From contig CM044313.1 of the NCBI GenBank assembly GCA_024291935.2, positions 81,157,001 through 81,221,000 on the forward strand: a stretch of DNA of 64,000 nt, written 5' to 3'. Each line of letters opens with the position of its first letter. Position 1 is the stretch's first letter. Made by a program: the position numbers and the translations under genes. The DNA is from Okapia johnstoni. Its lineage: Eukaryota > Chordata > Mammalia > Artiodactyla > Giraffidae. The notes under the pieces were generated by a model, which was not told the DNA's origin, did not search any database, and saw only the letters and a program-made list of their open reading frames with translations. Shown here one piece after another: positions 46,647 through 57,868 of the stretch.

Positions 46647-47687
46647 AAAACCCATAGAAAAAAATTAGGTGCTGCAACCATATAAGTCTGTAACTGCCAT
46701 CTGTAAACTTGATTTCCAATTTTTCTGTTCATCTTAATAGTCTCTTTGGATCCCACTGAACTATTTTTAAGCATTATATACTTGAACTTACAAAATTTAT
46801 GCTTCATAAAATTCTGATTTTTATCTGCTTTATTTGCAAGGTCTTATTTGAAAAAAGAAAAAGATTTCTTCTGCCTAAAGAGTTTGAAAAGTACTAATTT
46901 AGATCAACTTACTTTCCAATATACCAGCTCTCCTGGCTGAAAAATAAAAGGCAGCCAAACTCCCCTTGATCACATTCATGGAAGCACCAGGATGAAGAGC
47001 TGCGGCTATATGTTTTTTCACTGACCCTCATCCCCATCCTTCAGAGATGAAGAAACTTCGTCACAGAGAGGACAGTAACTTAGTCAGGGTTTTAGTGTCT
47101 TATATAATGGAGGTAGAATTGAAGAATAAAGTCTGCTTGATTAAGAAGCTGAGATACTTACACTAATTTATGTAGATTCTTAGGGACTTGATTAGCTTGT
47201 GTTAATCAGAAATATGTTTATGTCCTGCATCTCCTATTATGGGATGGCCAAGACCTTATCTTGGTGCTATCACTTTCTTGGAATCTCTCTTCCTTTTTTG
47301 GATGTTTTTCTCAGCACTTGCAAATAACTCCTCATTAAGGCTAATTTTTTAGTTGTTGCTTCTAAATATCTCAGCCCTAGTAATGCTTGCTGCCAGTGAG
47401 GTTTCCTAATGTGGAGGATCTGACATGAGGTCAGACCTCAGTCTGCCTCTCCTGAAATAGGATCTTTCAGGAACATCTTTAAGGGATTGTTGCAGTTATG
47501 TTCCCTAGGAAACAGATTCTGAGATGGATACTAGCATGTAGGAAGTTCAACTGGTGCAAAAGAAGAGGGAAGAAAAAGGGGTCAGGTAGGGAGAGAACCT
47601 GGGCTATAGTGCAATCTCAACTGAGGGCTTTTCCACCCCCATGGGGAGCTCTACAGCTGGAAGGACCTTCAGAGTTGCCACAGTTGG

Positions 47688-47815
47688 TCATGCACCACAA
47701 CCGCTGAGCCCCGTGTGCCACAAGAGAAGCCACCGCAATGAGAAGCCCACTCACTGCAACTAGAGAGTAGCTGCCGCAAGAGAGAAAGCTCATTCATAGC
47801 AATGAAGACCCAGTG
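47688..47815 (+). mobile_element. CHR-2-like SINE fragment
   Basis: Internal part of the longer CHR family: 'caccacaaccgctgagcccc', 'aagagaagccaccgcaatga', 'gcaatgaagacccagtg'. Both ends are missing. Confidence 0.7.
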
Positions 47816-48393
47816 TTTAAATGAGAATGTCAGTGTGGTGAGCAGCCCAGGAGATCCTCTAGCCAGATGCCTCTCATTTCACAAACTAGGAATCTGTGGC
47901 TTCAGGAGGGAAAATGATGGAATAATAAGGATGATGGTTGTGGACACCTCAAAACCATTCATAGCCCTCCTCCCCTTCACTTTCCTCTACAATTGGAAAG
48001 GGAAAATCCACACTCTGTGGATATTGTGGAAGAAGTGAGTTCGGTGTCTGGTACAGACTCTCTGATAGTTGTGGTGACCTTTGAAAACTAAGACCATCCA
48101 TTGCGTCTCTTACCACCTTGTGCAGGGCCCTGTGTCACAGGCCCACCTGATGACGTTGCTCAGAACACCATGAAAGACAGAGGCCAAAGGAAAGGGCAGG
48201 GAAACAGGACTCCAGGGCTGCCTTGAGAACTGCCTCGGAGCCCTGAACCTTTAATTCACAATGGCCACTTTCGAGTACAGGTTCCTTCTGGCCTTGGGCA
48301 CGCCAGTGGGTCATAGGTGTGCAGGTTCTGGGAGTCACAGCAGTGGGTCTGTGTTTTGCTCTTGCTTTTAGCACAGATTGTTTACTAGGTATT

Positions 48394-48621
48394 CTTAGAC
48401 TCCATAGTGCATGCTCAGTTGTCCAACTCTTTGTGTCCCCATGAACTAGCCCTCCAGGCTCCTCTGTCCATGGGATTTCCCAGGCAAGAATACTGGAGTG
48501 GTTGCCATTTCCTCCTCCAGAGGATCTTTCTGACCCATGGATCGAACCCTTATCTCCTGCAGCTCCTGCATTGCAGGCAGATTCTTTACCACTAAGCCAC
48601 CAGGGAAGCCCTAAGACTCCA
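48394..48621 (-). mobile_element. Bov-tA SINE with target-site duplication
   Basis: Reversed element 48405-48610 between CTTAGACTCCA (48394-48404) and CTAAGACTCCA (48611-48621). It contains GGATCGAACCC and ends GCCACCAGGGAAGC. Confidence 0.88.
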
Positions 48622-49139
48622 GAGGCCACTGTACTTAAGTTCCATAGAAATCTGTTTCCTCTTGCCGTGTACTTCAGTTAGCCTGTCTAACCATAAACGA
48701 TGTGCTAATCTAGTACCACAGAAGCAAGATGAAGGGAAGTCTTGAAATGAGGGCCTTTCTTCATAGAATGAGACCTTCCCCATTGTCTTGATTGAGGGTC
48801 AAGATAGTATTTATAAAATAAATATATGCTTCTTATTTAACAATACAAGCATATATAATAAAATGAAATAAAAATGAATTCTTCTTAGCCCAGCACACTT
48901 ATTCCTCAGAGGCAACCGCCGTTAATAGCAGATTTCCATTTACACACAAATGGACTCATATTTTGCCAGTTCTGCTACTTTTTCACTCATGGAGTGGAAC
49001 ACTATTACCTTATTCCCCTTAGTGACTGCATTAGCCTTCCGTTATGTAAATGCAGCTTAATCGATGTGTCTGTTGCTTCCTGGATAAACAGCTTCCATGA
49101 ACATCCTTGACCTCTGTCACTAAGTTCAAGGTTCATTTT

Positions 49140-49432
49140 TTAATATATAGTTTTTAAAATTTACTTTTGGTTGTGCTTGGTCTTTGTTGCTACGTGGGCT
49201 TTCTCTAGTTGCAAAGAGGGGAGTGCTACTCTTTATTACATTGGTGGGCTTCTCACTGCAGTGACTTCTCCTGCTGCTGAGCACAGGCTCTAAGGCGTGC
49301 AGCCCTCAGGAGTTGTGGCGCCCGGGCTCGGTTGACCAGGATGTGGAGATCTTCCCAGATCAGAGATCAAACCCGTGTCCCCTGCCTTGGCTGGTGAAGT
49401 CTTAACCACTGGACCACCAGGGAAGCCCCGCA
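49140..49432 (-). mobile_element. CHR-2-like SINE, near full length
   Basis: Reversed copy: T-rich A-tail complement at 49140-49165, 'gttgctacgtgggctttctc', 'gctctaaggcgtgcagccct', 'agatcaaacccgtgtcccct' (B-box complement) and 'ccactggaccaccagggaag'. Confidence 0.8.
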
Positions 49433-50399
49433 AGGCTCATTTTTATAACTGAGTGGATGATCTCTCAGGATGGAGTTGATCTTTTTGCCACTCTGTCCAG
49501 AAGTTTCTCCCTAACAGTGTTGATCACTGCCATGGCTGTTACTAAGTACTCATGGGTTAAGAGCCTTTTCTGAGTGTAATAATCTACTAGTATTCACTGG
49601 GAAAGGTTAATGGTAATCACATTAAAACAACTGCTGTATACCAGATACCTTATTCCAGGTTTCTGGGTGTTATCCTCTGATAGTCCCTTCCATGCAAAAA
49701 CCAAGAAGGCCCTGGGCAGGATGGAAGCATCAGGGCTGGGATTTGAACCCCTATGAGGCTAACTCCAAAGATCGTGTGAAGAAGAGACTCCCAGGTTATT
49801 AAGACTCCCAGAGTGCTTATTTCTGCTCCTCCTGTGCCTTTCGGCCCTCACCAGCATGTGTCCTGGCTCCTCTTTCTCACAGCATGCTTGGCAGTAGTAG
49901 CTGATCAATGCACAGATGCCTGCAGTGCTCTTGAGGACATCGCAGTCTGGTTGAGGGGACTGTAAAAATCTGTAGTCTTAGAAGCACAGAGCTGTGGAGA
50001 CCTCAACAGGCATTGTAGAGGTGGAACAGCTTTGAACCAGGTCCACAGTCACAGAAAAGGAAAGTCACGGGGCCACTTACTGACCTAACAGGGTGTAGAA
50101 TCCTTTCTACTAAATTGACAAGACAGCAATTGTTTAGAAAATAGTAAAACAAAGCATGAAATCAGTGCAGAATTGATTACAAATGGCATCATGGAATAAT
50201 CTGAAGGAGAAGAGGATATTTCAAGAAAGATTTGTATATGTTTGTATATGTGTGGGAAAGAGAATTTGAGCCAGTGTTACAAAATACAGGTCTTTTGACT
50301 GTTCTGAAAGAGGATTGGAATGATAAATGCATAGCTTATGGGGCAAGGACCTTCAGAGTTCATCAGGTCATGATAAGGAGGTGAAATCAACAACCATGG

Positions 50400-51040
50400 C
50401 AGCTATCATTTGTCAAACACTTACTGTATACCAGGTACCACGCTGAGTGCTTGACACAATCTCTGCCTTAATCTTCACATTTACCCTGCAAAGTAGGTAT
50501 CATTATCCCCAATTTTCAGATGAGGAACTGAGTCACAGAAAGATTAAGTTACTTTCTCAAGGTAATATTAGACCTTCATGAATTTTTATGTTTCTGCTCT
50601 CGGTAGAAGTCATGGCTCCAGAGGCTAGTGATTTTCACCATATTTAAGACCCATGAAAGATTTTTTAAATGGAGTCCAGTGAGTATTCTGCCAAGTTTGT
50701 TTCTCAGAAGTGATCCGTGAATAAATGCATTGTCTAAGAGCAAAAAGAGTGGTTACTTTAAAGGTCTCATTAAAGCATTTCTTTTATGTTAAAAATAATT
50801 CTGTGTGTGTAGGTTAAGGGCTAATAGAGTGAGTGCTAAGCTAAACCATCTGCTTTTACTCTGTCACTCATACTGTGAGATCTTGGAACACTTAATCTCT
50901 CTGGGCCTAAAATTTTCTCTTCTAAATGGAGATAATAAGAGAACTAACATCCTAGGGTGGTTGTGATTGTTAGAATGAGATAACATAACCACTGCAAAGC
51001 ACGAAGATCTGGCAAATAATGTTCAGGTAATACACTGGCT
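50400..51040. mobile_element. Two MIR copies
   Basis: 50400-50575 is a reversed MIR ('tactgtataccaggtaccac', 'cccaattttcagatgaggaa', 'ctttctcaaggt'). 50840-51040 is a sense MIR ('gagatcttggaacacttaat', 'ctctctgggcctaaa', 'atggagataataagaga'). Both are strongly diverged. Confidence 0.6.
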
Positions 51041-51277
51041 GTTATTTTAACAAGCAAAAATTCCTGTTAACTCACTAAATAAGTAACACCCACAAAATCT
51101 CTGAATAGTTTTATCCTTCAGGAAGTGAGTCAAACAGCACAAGCCCAAAGGGAATATAACTAAGGCAAACGTTGGAACTTCACCACTTTGGAATTCAAAA
51201 TGCCTTTGGATAGGGGTTTTACTGGCTGCAAGGACCCATTTTTACAACCTTGAGAGTGAGTGTTAAAATTTGCACCC

Positions 51278-51489
51278 TTAGGCACCTCTGGGCTTCCCTG
51301 GTAGCTCAGCTGGTAAAGAATCCACCTGCAATGCGGAAGACCTGGGTTCGATCCCGGGGTTGGGAAGATCCCCTGGAGAAGGGAACGGCTACCCACTCCA
51401 GTATTCTGGCCTGGAGAATTCCATGGGGTCACAAAGAGTCAGACATGACTGAGTGATTTTCACTTTCACTTTTCAGTTTAGGCACCTCT
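51278..51489 (+). mobile_element. Bov-tA SINE with perfect target-site duplication
   Basis: Element 51290-51477: GGGCTTCCCTGGTAGCTCAG head, B-box GGTTCGATCCC, end TTTTCACTTTCACTTTTCAG. Flanked by identical TTAGGCACCTCT at 51278-51289 and 51478-51489. About 14 bases are missing near CATGGGGTCAC (51422-51432). Confidence 0.93.
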
Positions 51490-52786
51490 AATCCCAGCCC
51501 TCCCCAGCAGGCTGGAACAGGTAATTCCTTTAGAAAAGCTCCACAATAATTCAGGGCTGCTTCCTCTTTGGGCTCAATGTGTCCCAATATCAATACAAAA
51601 TCTGAAATCTAAATTCTAAAGCTCAAATCAAAGCCTCATTTAAAAGTGCTTCCCCTGCCTCCATCCTTCCGCTTGACAGCCTGCTATTTCCTGAGTTGCT
51701 TCCCAGCACACCTGGACTCAGCACTGGGTGGATGCTCTCATCTCTGAAAGAGCAGAATTGCTCCCAGGTGGCTCCTCTAAGCACTTCTATTCCAGTTCAG
51801 GCAGTGACAGAGCTAATCATGCTTCCAGGAATGAAGATTTACAGTAACCCTGGGTTATGCCTTGTTTCTGGAGTCTACTGGTCCTTTGTCATTGGCACTT
51901 TGTGGAGTGATCTCTGCAACTCATGTTAACTTCGTTCGTATTCTCAGACAACTTATCCACTGCACTGTACATAGAATCAGAGTTGGACATGACTGAAGCG
52001 ACTTAGCATGCATGCATGTACATGTATTACCTATTAAAAATTTTAAGGCAATTTATGTTTTGAAAGTTATCTCCTTTTCTGGTTATTCTAAGTACTTACA
52101 AATAGATATGAATTTTATTAAATAAATCTTTAGAACAGTTATATGTGGGAGATCACCCAGCTTCATTCACAAGGGAACAGAAAATTGAACCTTGGAATGG
52201 ATTCAGTGCAGGACCTAGCATGGTGGGAGGGACCACTGTGATAAGCAGGTTGGCTTCTGCTTTGGATAAAACACAGATCTTTTGTTTCTATGTGGTTGTA
52301 AACCTGTGTCCAAGGACTTCATGGACTTGAAGAGAGTAAGGGAGAATATTTGTTGGGGGTGGTTTATGATAGTGGCAGTTGTATTAGTAATGAGCTGGAC
52401 CCTATGGGAGCATCTCCTGTGGTGGTCTGCTTACTTTGCTGCAAACAATAGGCAAGCATCATGCTTGTCTGGAATCCTGAATCTCTGGTTTCTATTACTT
52501 ATTTTCTAGGTTAATCCCAGATACTCAGTACCTTATTTTTATAAGTGCAGTTCAACATTGGGTTGAAAGGTCTCCTCATTTATAACAAAAGCAGCATTTT
52601 AAAGCAGTCTTCCCAATTTAATTTGTTGTAAACCTCTTTAAAAGAAAGAAGTCCCCATTACAGCATGTGTCACAGGAAGGTAGAAGATGGAACTCTCCAG
52701 ATTGATGACACCTGTGTACAAATCCTGGGGGAAGAGTGCTGAGCTGGGAAACTAATTTGCAAGGATTTGTCTCTTTCTCACTTCAG

Positions 52787-52920
52787 CACGTCCTTGTGAG
52801 CTCTACTGCCGACCCATAGATGGCCACTTTTCCGAGAAAATGCTGGATGCTGTCATTGATGGTACCCCTTGCTTTGAAGGCGGCAACAGCAGAAATGTCT
52901 GTATTAATGGCATGTGTAAG
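52787..52920 (+). CDS. ADAMTS12: ADAMTS12 exon: cysteine-rich domain
   Basis: Phase 1 to 0: (A)[44 protein letters not shown]. Five cysteines fit the ADAMTS cysteine-rich pattern (CELYCRP, DGTPC, VCINGxCK). The end was chosen after AAG (AAG|GTATTG) because this joins in frame to MVGCDYE as in relatives. A better-looking GTAAGG sits five bases earlier (after 52915) but would shift the frame into a stop in the next exon. Confidence 0.94.
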
Positions 52921-53502
52921 GTATTGGGTATGTTTCCTTAATCTACAACTTTATAAAATCATGACTTTTTTAAATTAATTTGGAAAGTTAGATGTTTTAA
53001 TCTTTTGCTTTTGTGGTATTTGCATGTGGACTGGTATTTTTATACAGTCTGTGAGCCAAGACTTTTCATTGTTCATCAAGGTCACAGTTAGAAACCAAAT
53101 GTTCTCCTGCTGTTGTCTTCATTTCTTGAGCTGTTGATGTGCTCTGTGATATGTCAGGCATGGAGCTGAGTCAAATTGGATAAGAATCAAATTATTCTTT
53201 GGAGGAATAATTCTTTGGAGGAGTTATTAGGAAAAGGCAACTCAAATTATTTCAGTGGCTTTGAATTACTCATTGGTTACTTGCCAACAGTAAATTTGAG
53301 GAAAAAAATAATAAATAATCATATAGTGTTTTTCACCAAGCATTTTGATATTTAATTCACCTTGATCACCAACATGATCACCTTAGGAAAAGAGATGGCA
53401 TGACAGTTAATTATAAACCAGGTCTTCTGATATCAGTTTAACTTTTCACATTGACTCCATTAGGAAACTCTTTATATAAATTATTTGGGTCTGATTTTTA
53501 AT

Positions 53503-53635
53503 CAGACTTGGCATCACCAACTCAATGAATATGAGTTAGAGCAAGCTCTGGGAGTTGGTGATGGACAGGGCAGCCTGGTGTGCTGCAGTCCATGGGGTCA
53601 CAAGGAGTCGGACATGACCGAGTGACCAAACTGAT
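53503..53635 (+). mobile_element. BovB LINE 3' end, short
   Basis: From TTGGCATCACCAACTCAATG to GACCGAGTGACCAAACTGAT. About 130 bases of the common 3' end. Confidence 0.82.
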
Positions 53636-53766
53636 TTTTTAATGCCTTTATATGTACAACCACTGAGGAATTTCTCCCATTGCTTACAGTCTATTTTGCA
53701 AGGAACTAAGGAACAAGTTTTGAGATCCAGTACTTAGGCATAAACCTCAGTTTAAAGAGGTGTTTA

Positions 53767-53885
53767 GGGGACTTCCCTGATGGTTCCATGATTAAAACTC
53801 AGTGCTTCCACAGCTGGGGGCACGGATTTGATCCCTGGTCAGGGAACTAAGATCCCGCATGCCATGTGCCATGACCAAAAATAAA
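53767..53885 (+). mobile_element. CHR-type tRNA SINE
   Basis: GGGGACTTCCCTGATGGTTC head, B-box GATTTGATCCCTGG, then 'ggaactaagatcccgcatgc' and an A-rich (AAATAA) tail. Confidence 0.85.
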
Positions 53886-53959
53886 TAAAAAGAAAGTGTT
53901 TTTAATCAACGGAAGAAAAACTATATAAAAATAGTTAACTATTAGTAAAGCATAATGGC

Positions 53960-54130
53960 TTAGTGCTTAAGCTCTAGAATATGAACCCAATACCACTGTT
54001 TCCAAGCTGTGTAACTCTATACATCTTTTTAAGACTCAGTTATCTTTCACAGAATTGAGATATTAACATACCTTCTTAGATTAAATAGGGTTTTGTATGT
54101 AAAGCCTTTAACAGAGCTCATGGCACACCA
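53960..54130 (+). mobile_element. MIR SINE (old)
   Basis: Sense MIR-like: 'aagctctagaatatgaaccc', 'ccaagctgtgtaactctata', 'aagactcagttatctttcac', 'gtaaagcctttaacagagct'. Confidence 0.55.
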
Positions 54131-54514
54131 AAAACTTAATAGACTTTACTCATTTTTGCAAGTAATTGTCACAGTTTTTCCACTGGGCTGAGTTATCACC
54201 ATGAGAAGATCCTGGCCGTCAGTGTTTAGCACCCTGGGAATGTGAATTTATCACCCTGCAGTTGCTGATGGACTTATTCCAGTCCTGACCAAGGCACAGG
54301 AAAGCAGTATATGATTCCCAGGACTGAGTGAGCTAATAGCAGGTCATAATCAGACTCTAAATTAGAAGGAATTCAGGCAAAATTCTCTTCCTGACACACT
54401 AATTACCACTGTAGCTACAAAGAGCCAAAAATAATTAATATATTTTAGGTTAGGTCTGTTCCCCAGAGTGGGAAAAAGTTTGGCTAATTTAGGCCCCAAC
54501 AGCCCCATGGCCAT

Positions 54515-54700
54515 TTAATACACAAGTTCTCAGGCCTGGCTGCCTATTAGAATCAGCTGGAGAGCTTTTAAAAACCCTACTGATGTCTGGCTCTATCTCC
54601 ACCCAATTTATTCAGAATTGCCTGGATGTAGAGACTAGGCATTGGTATTTTTAAGACTCCTCAGATGATTGCCATATGCTGTTAGGGCTGAGAACTTTAG
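54515..54700. mobile_element. Probable hAT-Charlie MITE
   Basis: Pattern of a short non-autonomous DNA transposon: 'tattagaatcagctggagag' + 'cttttaaaaa' at one side and 'gactcctcagatgattgcca' at the other, with inverted-looking ends near 54527 and 54690. Exact family uncertain. Confidence 0.5.
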
Positions 54701-55126
54701 TCGTCAAGAAATGAATGTGATGCTAAAATTATCTTTTAGACCTAAATACCTTTGCCTATATAGAGACTGTCTTTAGCTTGTGATGGAAAAAAAGCAAGTA
54801 GTTTGAATGGAAACATAAGGGGTGTTGGGTATCTCTCTTGAAGCCACTTAAATCAGCTTAATAGAATAAGTCAGATTCTCTCAGCTTGCTTTTTTCTTTC
54901 TGGAAACCGCTTAAGGCCTTTTAGAAACTTTAATTACTCACTTTCTGTCTATACCACACTGACCTAAGTTTTTAAACTGAGAAATTATGTCAAATCAAAT
55001 TTACCTTAATAGCCTAAATGCAATTTATCTTTTAAAGATCCAGATTGTAATTATTTTCAGCTTTTGTTAGTCTTCTTATTCATTTACTACAGTTTTTTTC
55101 AAAGGGAATTGAACATGTGTTGAAAG

Positions 55127-55868
55127 AAAAAGTTCAGTTCAGTTCAGTTCAGTCACTCAGTCGTGTCCGACTTTTTGCAACCCCATGAATTGCAGCACAC
55201 CAGGCCTCCCTGTCCATCACCAACTCCCGGAGTCTACCCAAACCCATGTCCATCGAGTTGGTGATGCCATCCAACCATCTCATCCTCTGTCGTCCCCTTC
55301 TCCTCCTGCCCCCAATCCCTCCCAGCATCAGGGTCCTTTCCAATGAGTCAACTCTTTGCATGAGGTGGCCAAAATATTGGAGTTTCAGCTTCAACATCAA
55401 TCCTTCCAATGAACACCCAGGACTGATCTCCTTTTGGATGGACTGGTTGGATCTCCTTGCAGTCCAAGGGACTCTCAAGAGTCTTCTCCAACACAGTTCA
55501 AAAGCATCAATTCTTTGGCACTCAGCTTTCTTCACCGTCCAACTCTCACATCCATACATGACCACTGGAAAAACCATAGCCTTGACTAGACGGACTTTTG
55601 TTGGCAAAGTAATGTCTCTGCTTTTAAATATGCTATCTAGGTTGGCCATAACCTTCCTTCCAAGGAGTAAGCGTCTTCTAATTTCATGGCTGCAATCACC
55701 ATCAGCAGTGATTTTGGAGCCCAAAAAATTAAAGTCTGACACTGTTTCCACTGTTTCTCCATCAATTTTCCATGAAGTGATGGGACCAGATGCCATGATC
55801 TTAGTTTTCTGAATGTTGAGCTTTAAGCCAACTTTTTCACTCTCCTCTTTCACTTTCATCAAAAAGTT
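55127..55868 (-). mobile_element. BovB LINE 3' end with intact reading frame
   Basis: Reversed, 5'-truncated BovB at 55134-55866 with an (AGTTC)4 tail. The minus strand is open for 237 codons (55862 down to 55149), from [20 protein letters not shown] through [20 protein letters not shown] and [20 protein letters not shown] to [12 protein letters not shown] and a stop. It covers only the end of ORF2 after the RT core and so cannot move itself. Flanks AAAAAGTT at 55127-55134 and 55861-55868 may be a short target-site duplication overlapping the element's edges. Confidence 0.92.
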
Positions 55869-56477
55869 ACACCATCAGAAAAAAATGTATATGGTGTCTG
55901 ATTCATCTTTGTGTATATGAAAATGTTTGCTTATGGTCATATAAATACCCACTATAGTTGTTTATACTCATATATTTAGTTGTTTTGAAATTATGATACT
56001 TGGCACTATTGTGGCATGTTAGATTTTCAGATTTTGTTGTCAAGGGAATTATTGAATGTTGATCAGAACTGAATTTTTTAGGGGAAGTAACTCTGCATTC
56101 CTCCCCCAATTTTTTTTAACCTGTACTGAATTTCTAAGCTTCTTTTTTTCCTATTTATTGAATTTTTTTCTACTATTTCATTTACCCTCTGTATCTACAC
56201 AAGGCTAAGATTTTAAATAAAGTGGTATTTGCAGTCAAATTACTCTCTACTGTCCTTTTTGGGGGAGGATTTATACTCATCTTTTGCTGGATTTTTTGAA
56301 AGCATTAATGGACACAGCATCCTCAGAGTTCTTTCTCGTTTAAAAATATGTATAAATTTGCTTTTATTCTTGAAGGACACTTGACTAGGTCAAAATTTTG
56401 GGCATCACATTGTCTTTCCCCCTAAATTTTGTAAACATTGCTCTTCTCTCTTCTGCTGTTGAATCTTATATGAAGTA

Positions 56478-56763
56478 CAGTTCAGTTCAGTTCAGTTCAG
56501 TCGCTCAGTCGTGTCCGACTCTTTGCGACCCCATGAACTGCAGCACGCCAGGTCTCTCTGTCCATCACCAACTCCCAGAGTCTACCCAAACCCATGTCCA
56601 TTGAGTCGGTGATGCCATCCAACCATCTCATCCTCTGTCGTCCCCTTCTCCTCCCGCCTCCAATCCTACCCAGCATTAGGGTCTTTCCAATGAGTCAACT
56701 CTTCACATGAGGTAGCCAAAGTATTGGAGTTTCAGCTTCAACATCAGTCCTTCCAATGAACAG
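56478..56763 (-). mobile_element. BovB LINE 3' end
   Basis: Reversed 3' end with (AGTTC)n at 56478-56500 and sequence up to CAGTCCTTCCAATGAACA. Same orientation as the copy 610 bases upstream and very similar to it. Confidence 0.9.
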
Positions 56764-56882
56764 GGCTGGACAAATATCTCTCCCTAGGTAACTTGCTATT
56801 TTTCTTTCTTTTTATGTAATTTACTTTTTATTGAAGTATAGTTGATTTACAGTGTTTCAAGTATTCAGCAAAGTAATTCAGT

Positions 56883-57211
56883 ATGCTGTGCTATGCTATG
56901 CGTAGTTGTTAAGTCATGTCCAACTCTTTGTGACCCCATGGGCTGTAGTCCGCCAGGTTCCTCTGTTCATGGGGATTCTCCAAGCAAGAATACTGTAGTG
57001 GGTTGTCATGCCCTCCTCCAGGGGATCTTCCCAACCCAGGGATTGAACCCAGGTCTCCCGCATTGCAGGTAGATACTGCCTGAGCCACCAGGGAAGCCCC
57101 AAAATACTGGAGTCAGTAGCCTATGCCTTCTCCAGGGAATCTTCCAGACCCAGGAATCAAACTGGGGTCTCCTGTATTGTAGGAGGATTCTTTACCAGCT
57201 GAGTTACCAGG

Positions 57212-57213
<2 letters not shown>
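56883..57213 (-). mobile_element. Bov-tA SINE plus second Bov-tA head
   Basis: A full reversed SINE (56883-57099, ending CCACCAGGGAAGCCCC) is followed directly by a second reversed Bov-tA head (57100-57213, ending CAGCTGAGTTACCAGGGA). Together they resemble the dimer at 6053-6364 in reverse. Confidence 0.87.

Positions 57214-57214
<1 letters not shown>

Positions 57215-57276
<62 letters not shown>
57215..57276 (+). repeat. (TA)31 microsatellite
   Basis: 62 bases of uninterrupted TA, immediately next to the SINE at one side and L1 sequence CTTTTTCAGATTCTTATCC at the other. Intact L1 relatives carry a short ATATATATA tract at this place, so it probably grew from that. Confidence 0.98.
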
Positions 57277-57277
<1 letters not shown>

Positions 57278-57652
57278 TTTTTCAGATTCTTATCCACTAT
57301 GGGTTATTACAAGGTATTGAATATTGTTCCTTGTGCTATATAGTAGGTAGTGATCAATAGGCAGCATCTATACAGTAGCTTATTGTTCATCTATTTCATA
57401 TAGAGTAGTGTGTATCTGTTAATCTCAAATCCCTAATTTATCCCTCTCCCCTATTTCCCTTTTGGTAGCTAAGTTTGTTTTCTGTGTCTGTGAGTCTATT
57501 TCTGTTTCATAAATAAGTTACTTTGTGTCATTTTTGTAGATTCCACATATAAGTGATATCATGTGGTACTTGTCTTTCTCTAACTTACTTCACTTAGTAT
57601 GACAATCTTTAGGTCCATCCATGCGGCTGCAAATGACATTATTTCATTCTTC

Positions 57653-57868
57653 TTCCCATGCATGTCGCTTCATGTGTCTGACTCTTTGCAACCCTCTGGA
57701 CTGTAGCCTGCCAGGCTCCTCTGTCTATGGGATTCTCTAGGCAAGAATATTGGAGTGGATTGCCATTGCCTTTTCCAGTGCATCTTCCTGACCCAGAGAT
57801 CGAACTCGTGTCTCTTATGTCTCCTGCACTGCAGACCAGTTCTTTACTACTAGTGCCCCCTGGTCTGA
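57653..57868 (-). mobile_element. Bov-tA/Bov-A SINE inside the L1
   Basis: Reversed SINE from CATGCATGTCGCTTCATGTG to CTAGTGCCCCCTGG. L1 reads straight across it (TTTCATTCTTCTTCC ... CTGAGTAATATTCC). Confidence 0.87.

Larger units (their letters stand above)
43301..52786 (+). other. 9.5-kb intron with SINEs and BovB
   Basis: Contains reversed Bov-tA copies (43928-44130, 48394-48621), a BovB 3' end (45017-45495), Bov-tA copies (46399-46646, 51278-51489), CHR-type SINE pieces (47688-47815, 49140-49432) and MIRs (50400-50575, 50840-51040). Unassigned: 43301-43925, 44135-45015, 45500-46395, 46650-47685, 47820-48390, 48625-49135, 49435-50395, 51045-51275 and 51490-52770 apart from a Bov-A scrap at 51962-52005. 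Acceptor TTTCTCACTTCAG. Confidence 0.72.

Noticed and set aside
48135..48629. 164-codon minus-strand open frame starting near a SINE
   Set aside because: The first part is translated Bov-tA and the rest is unsupported intron sequence.
55246..55812. 188-codon plus-strand open frame
   Set aside because: It is the antisense shadow of the BovB ORF2 end on the minus strand.
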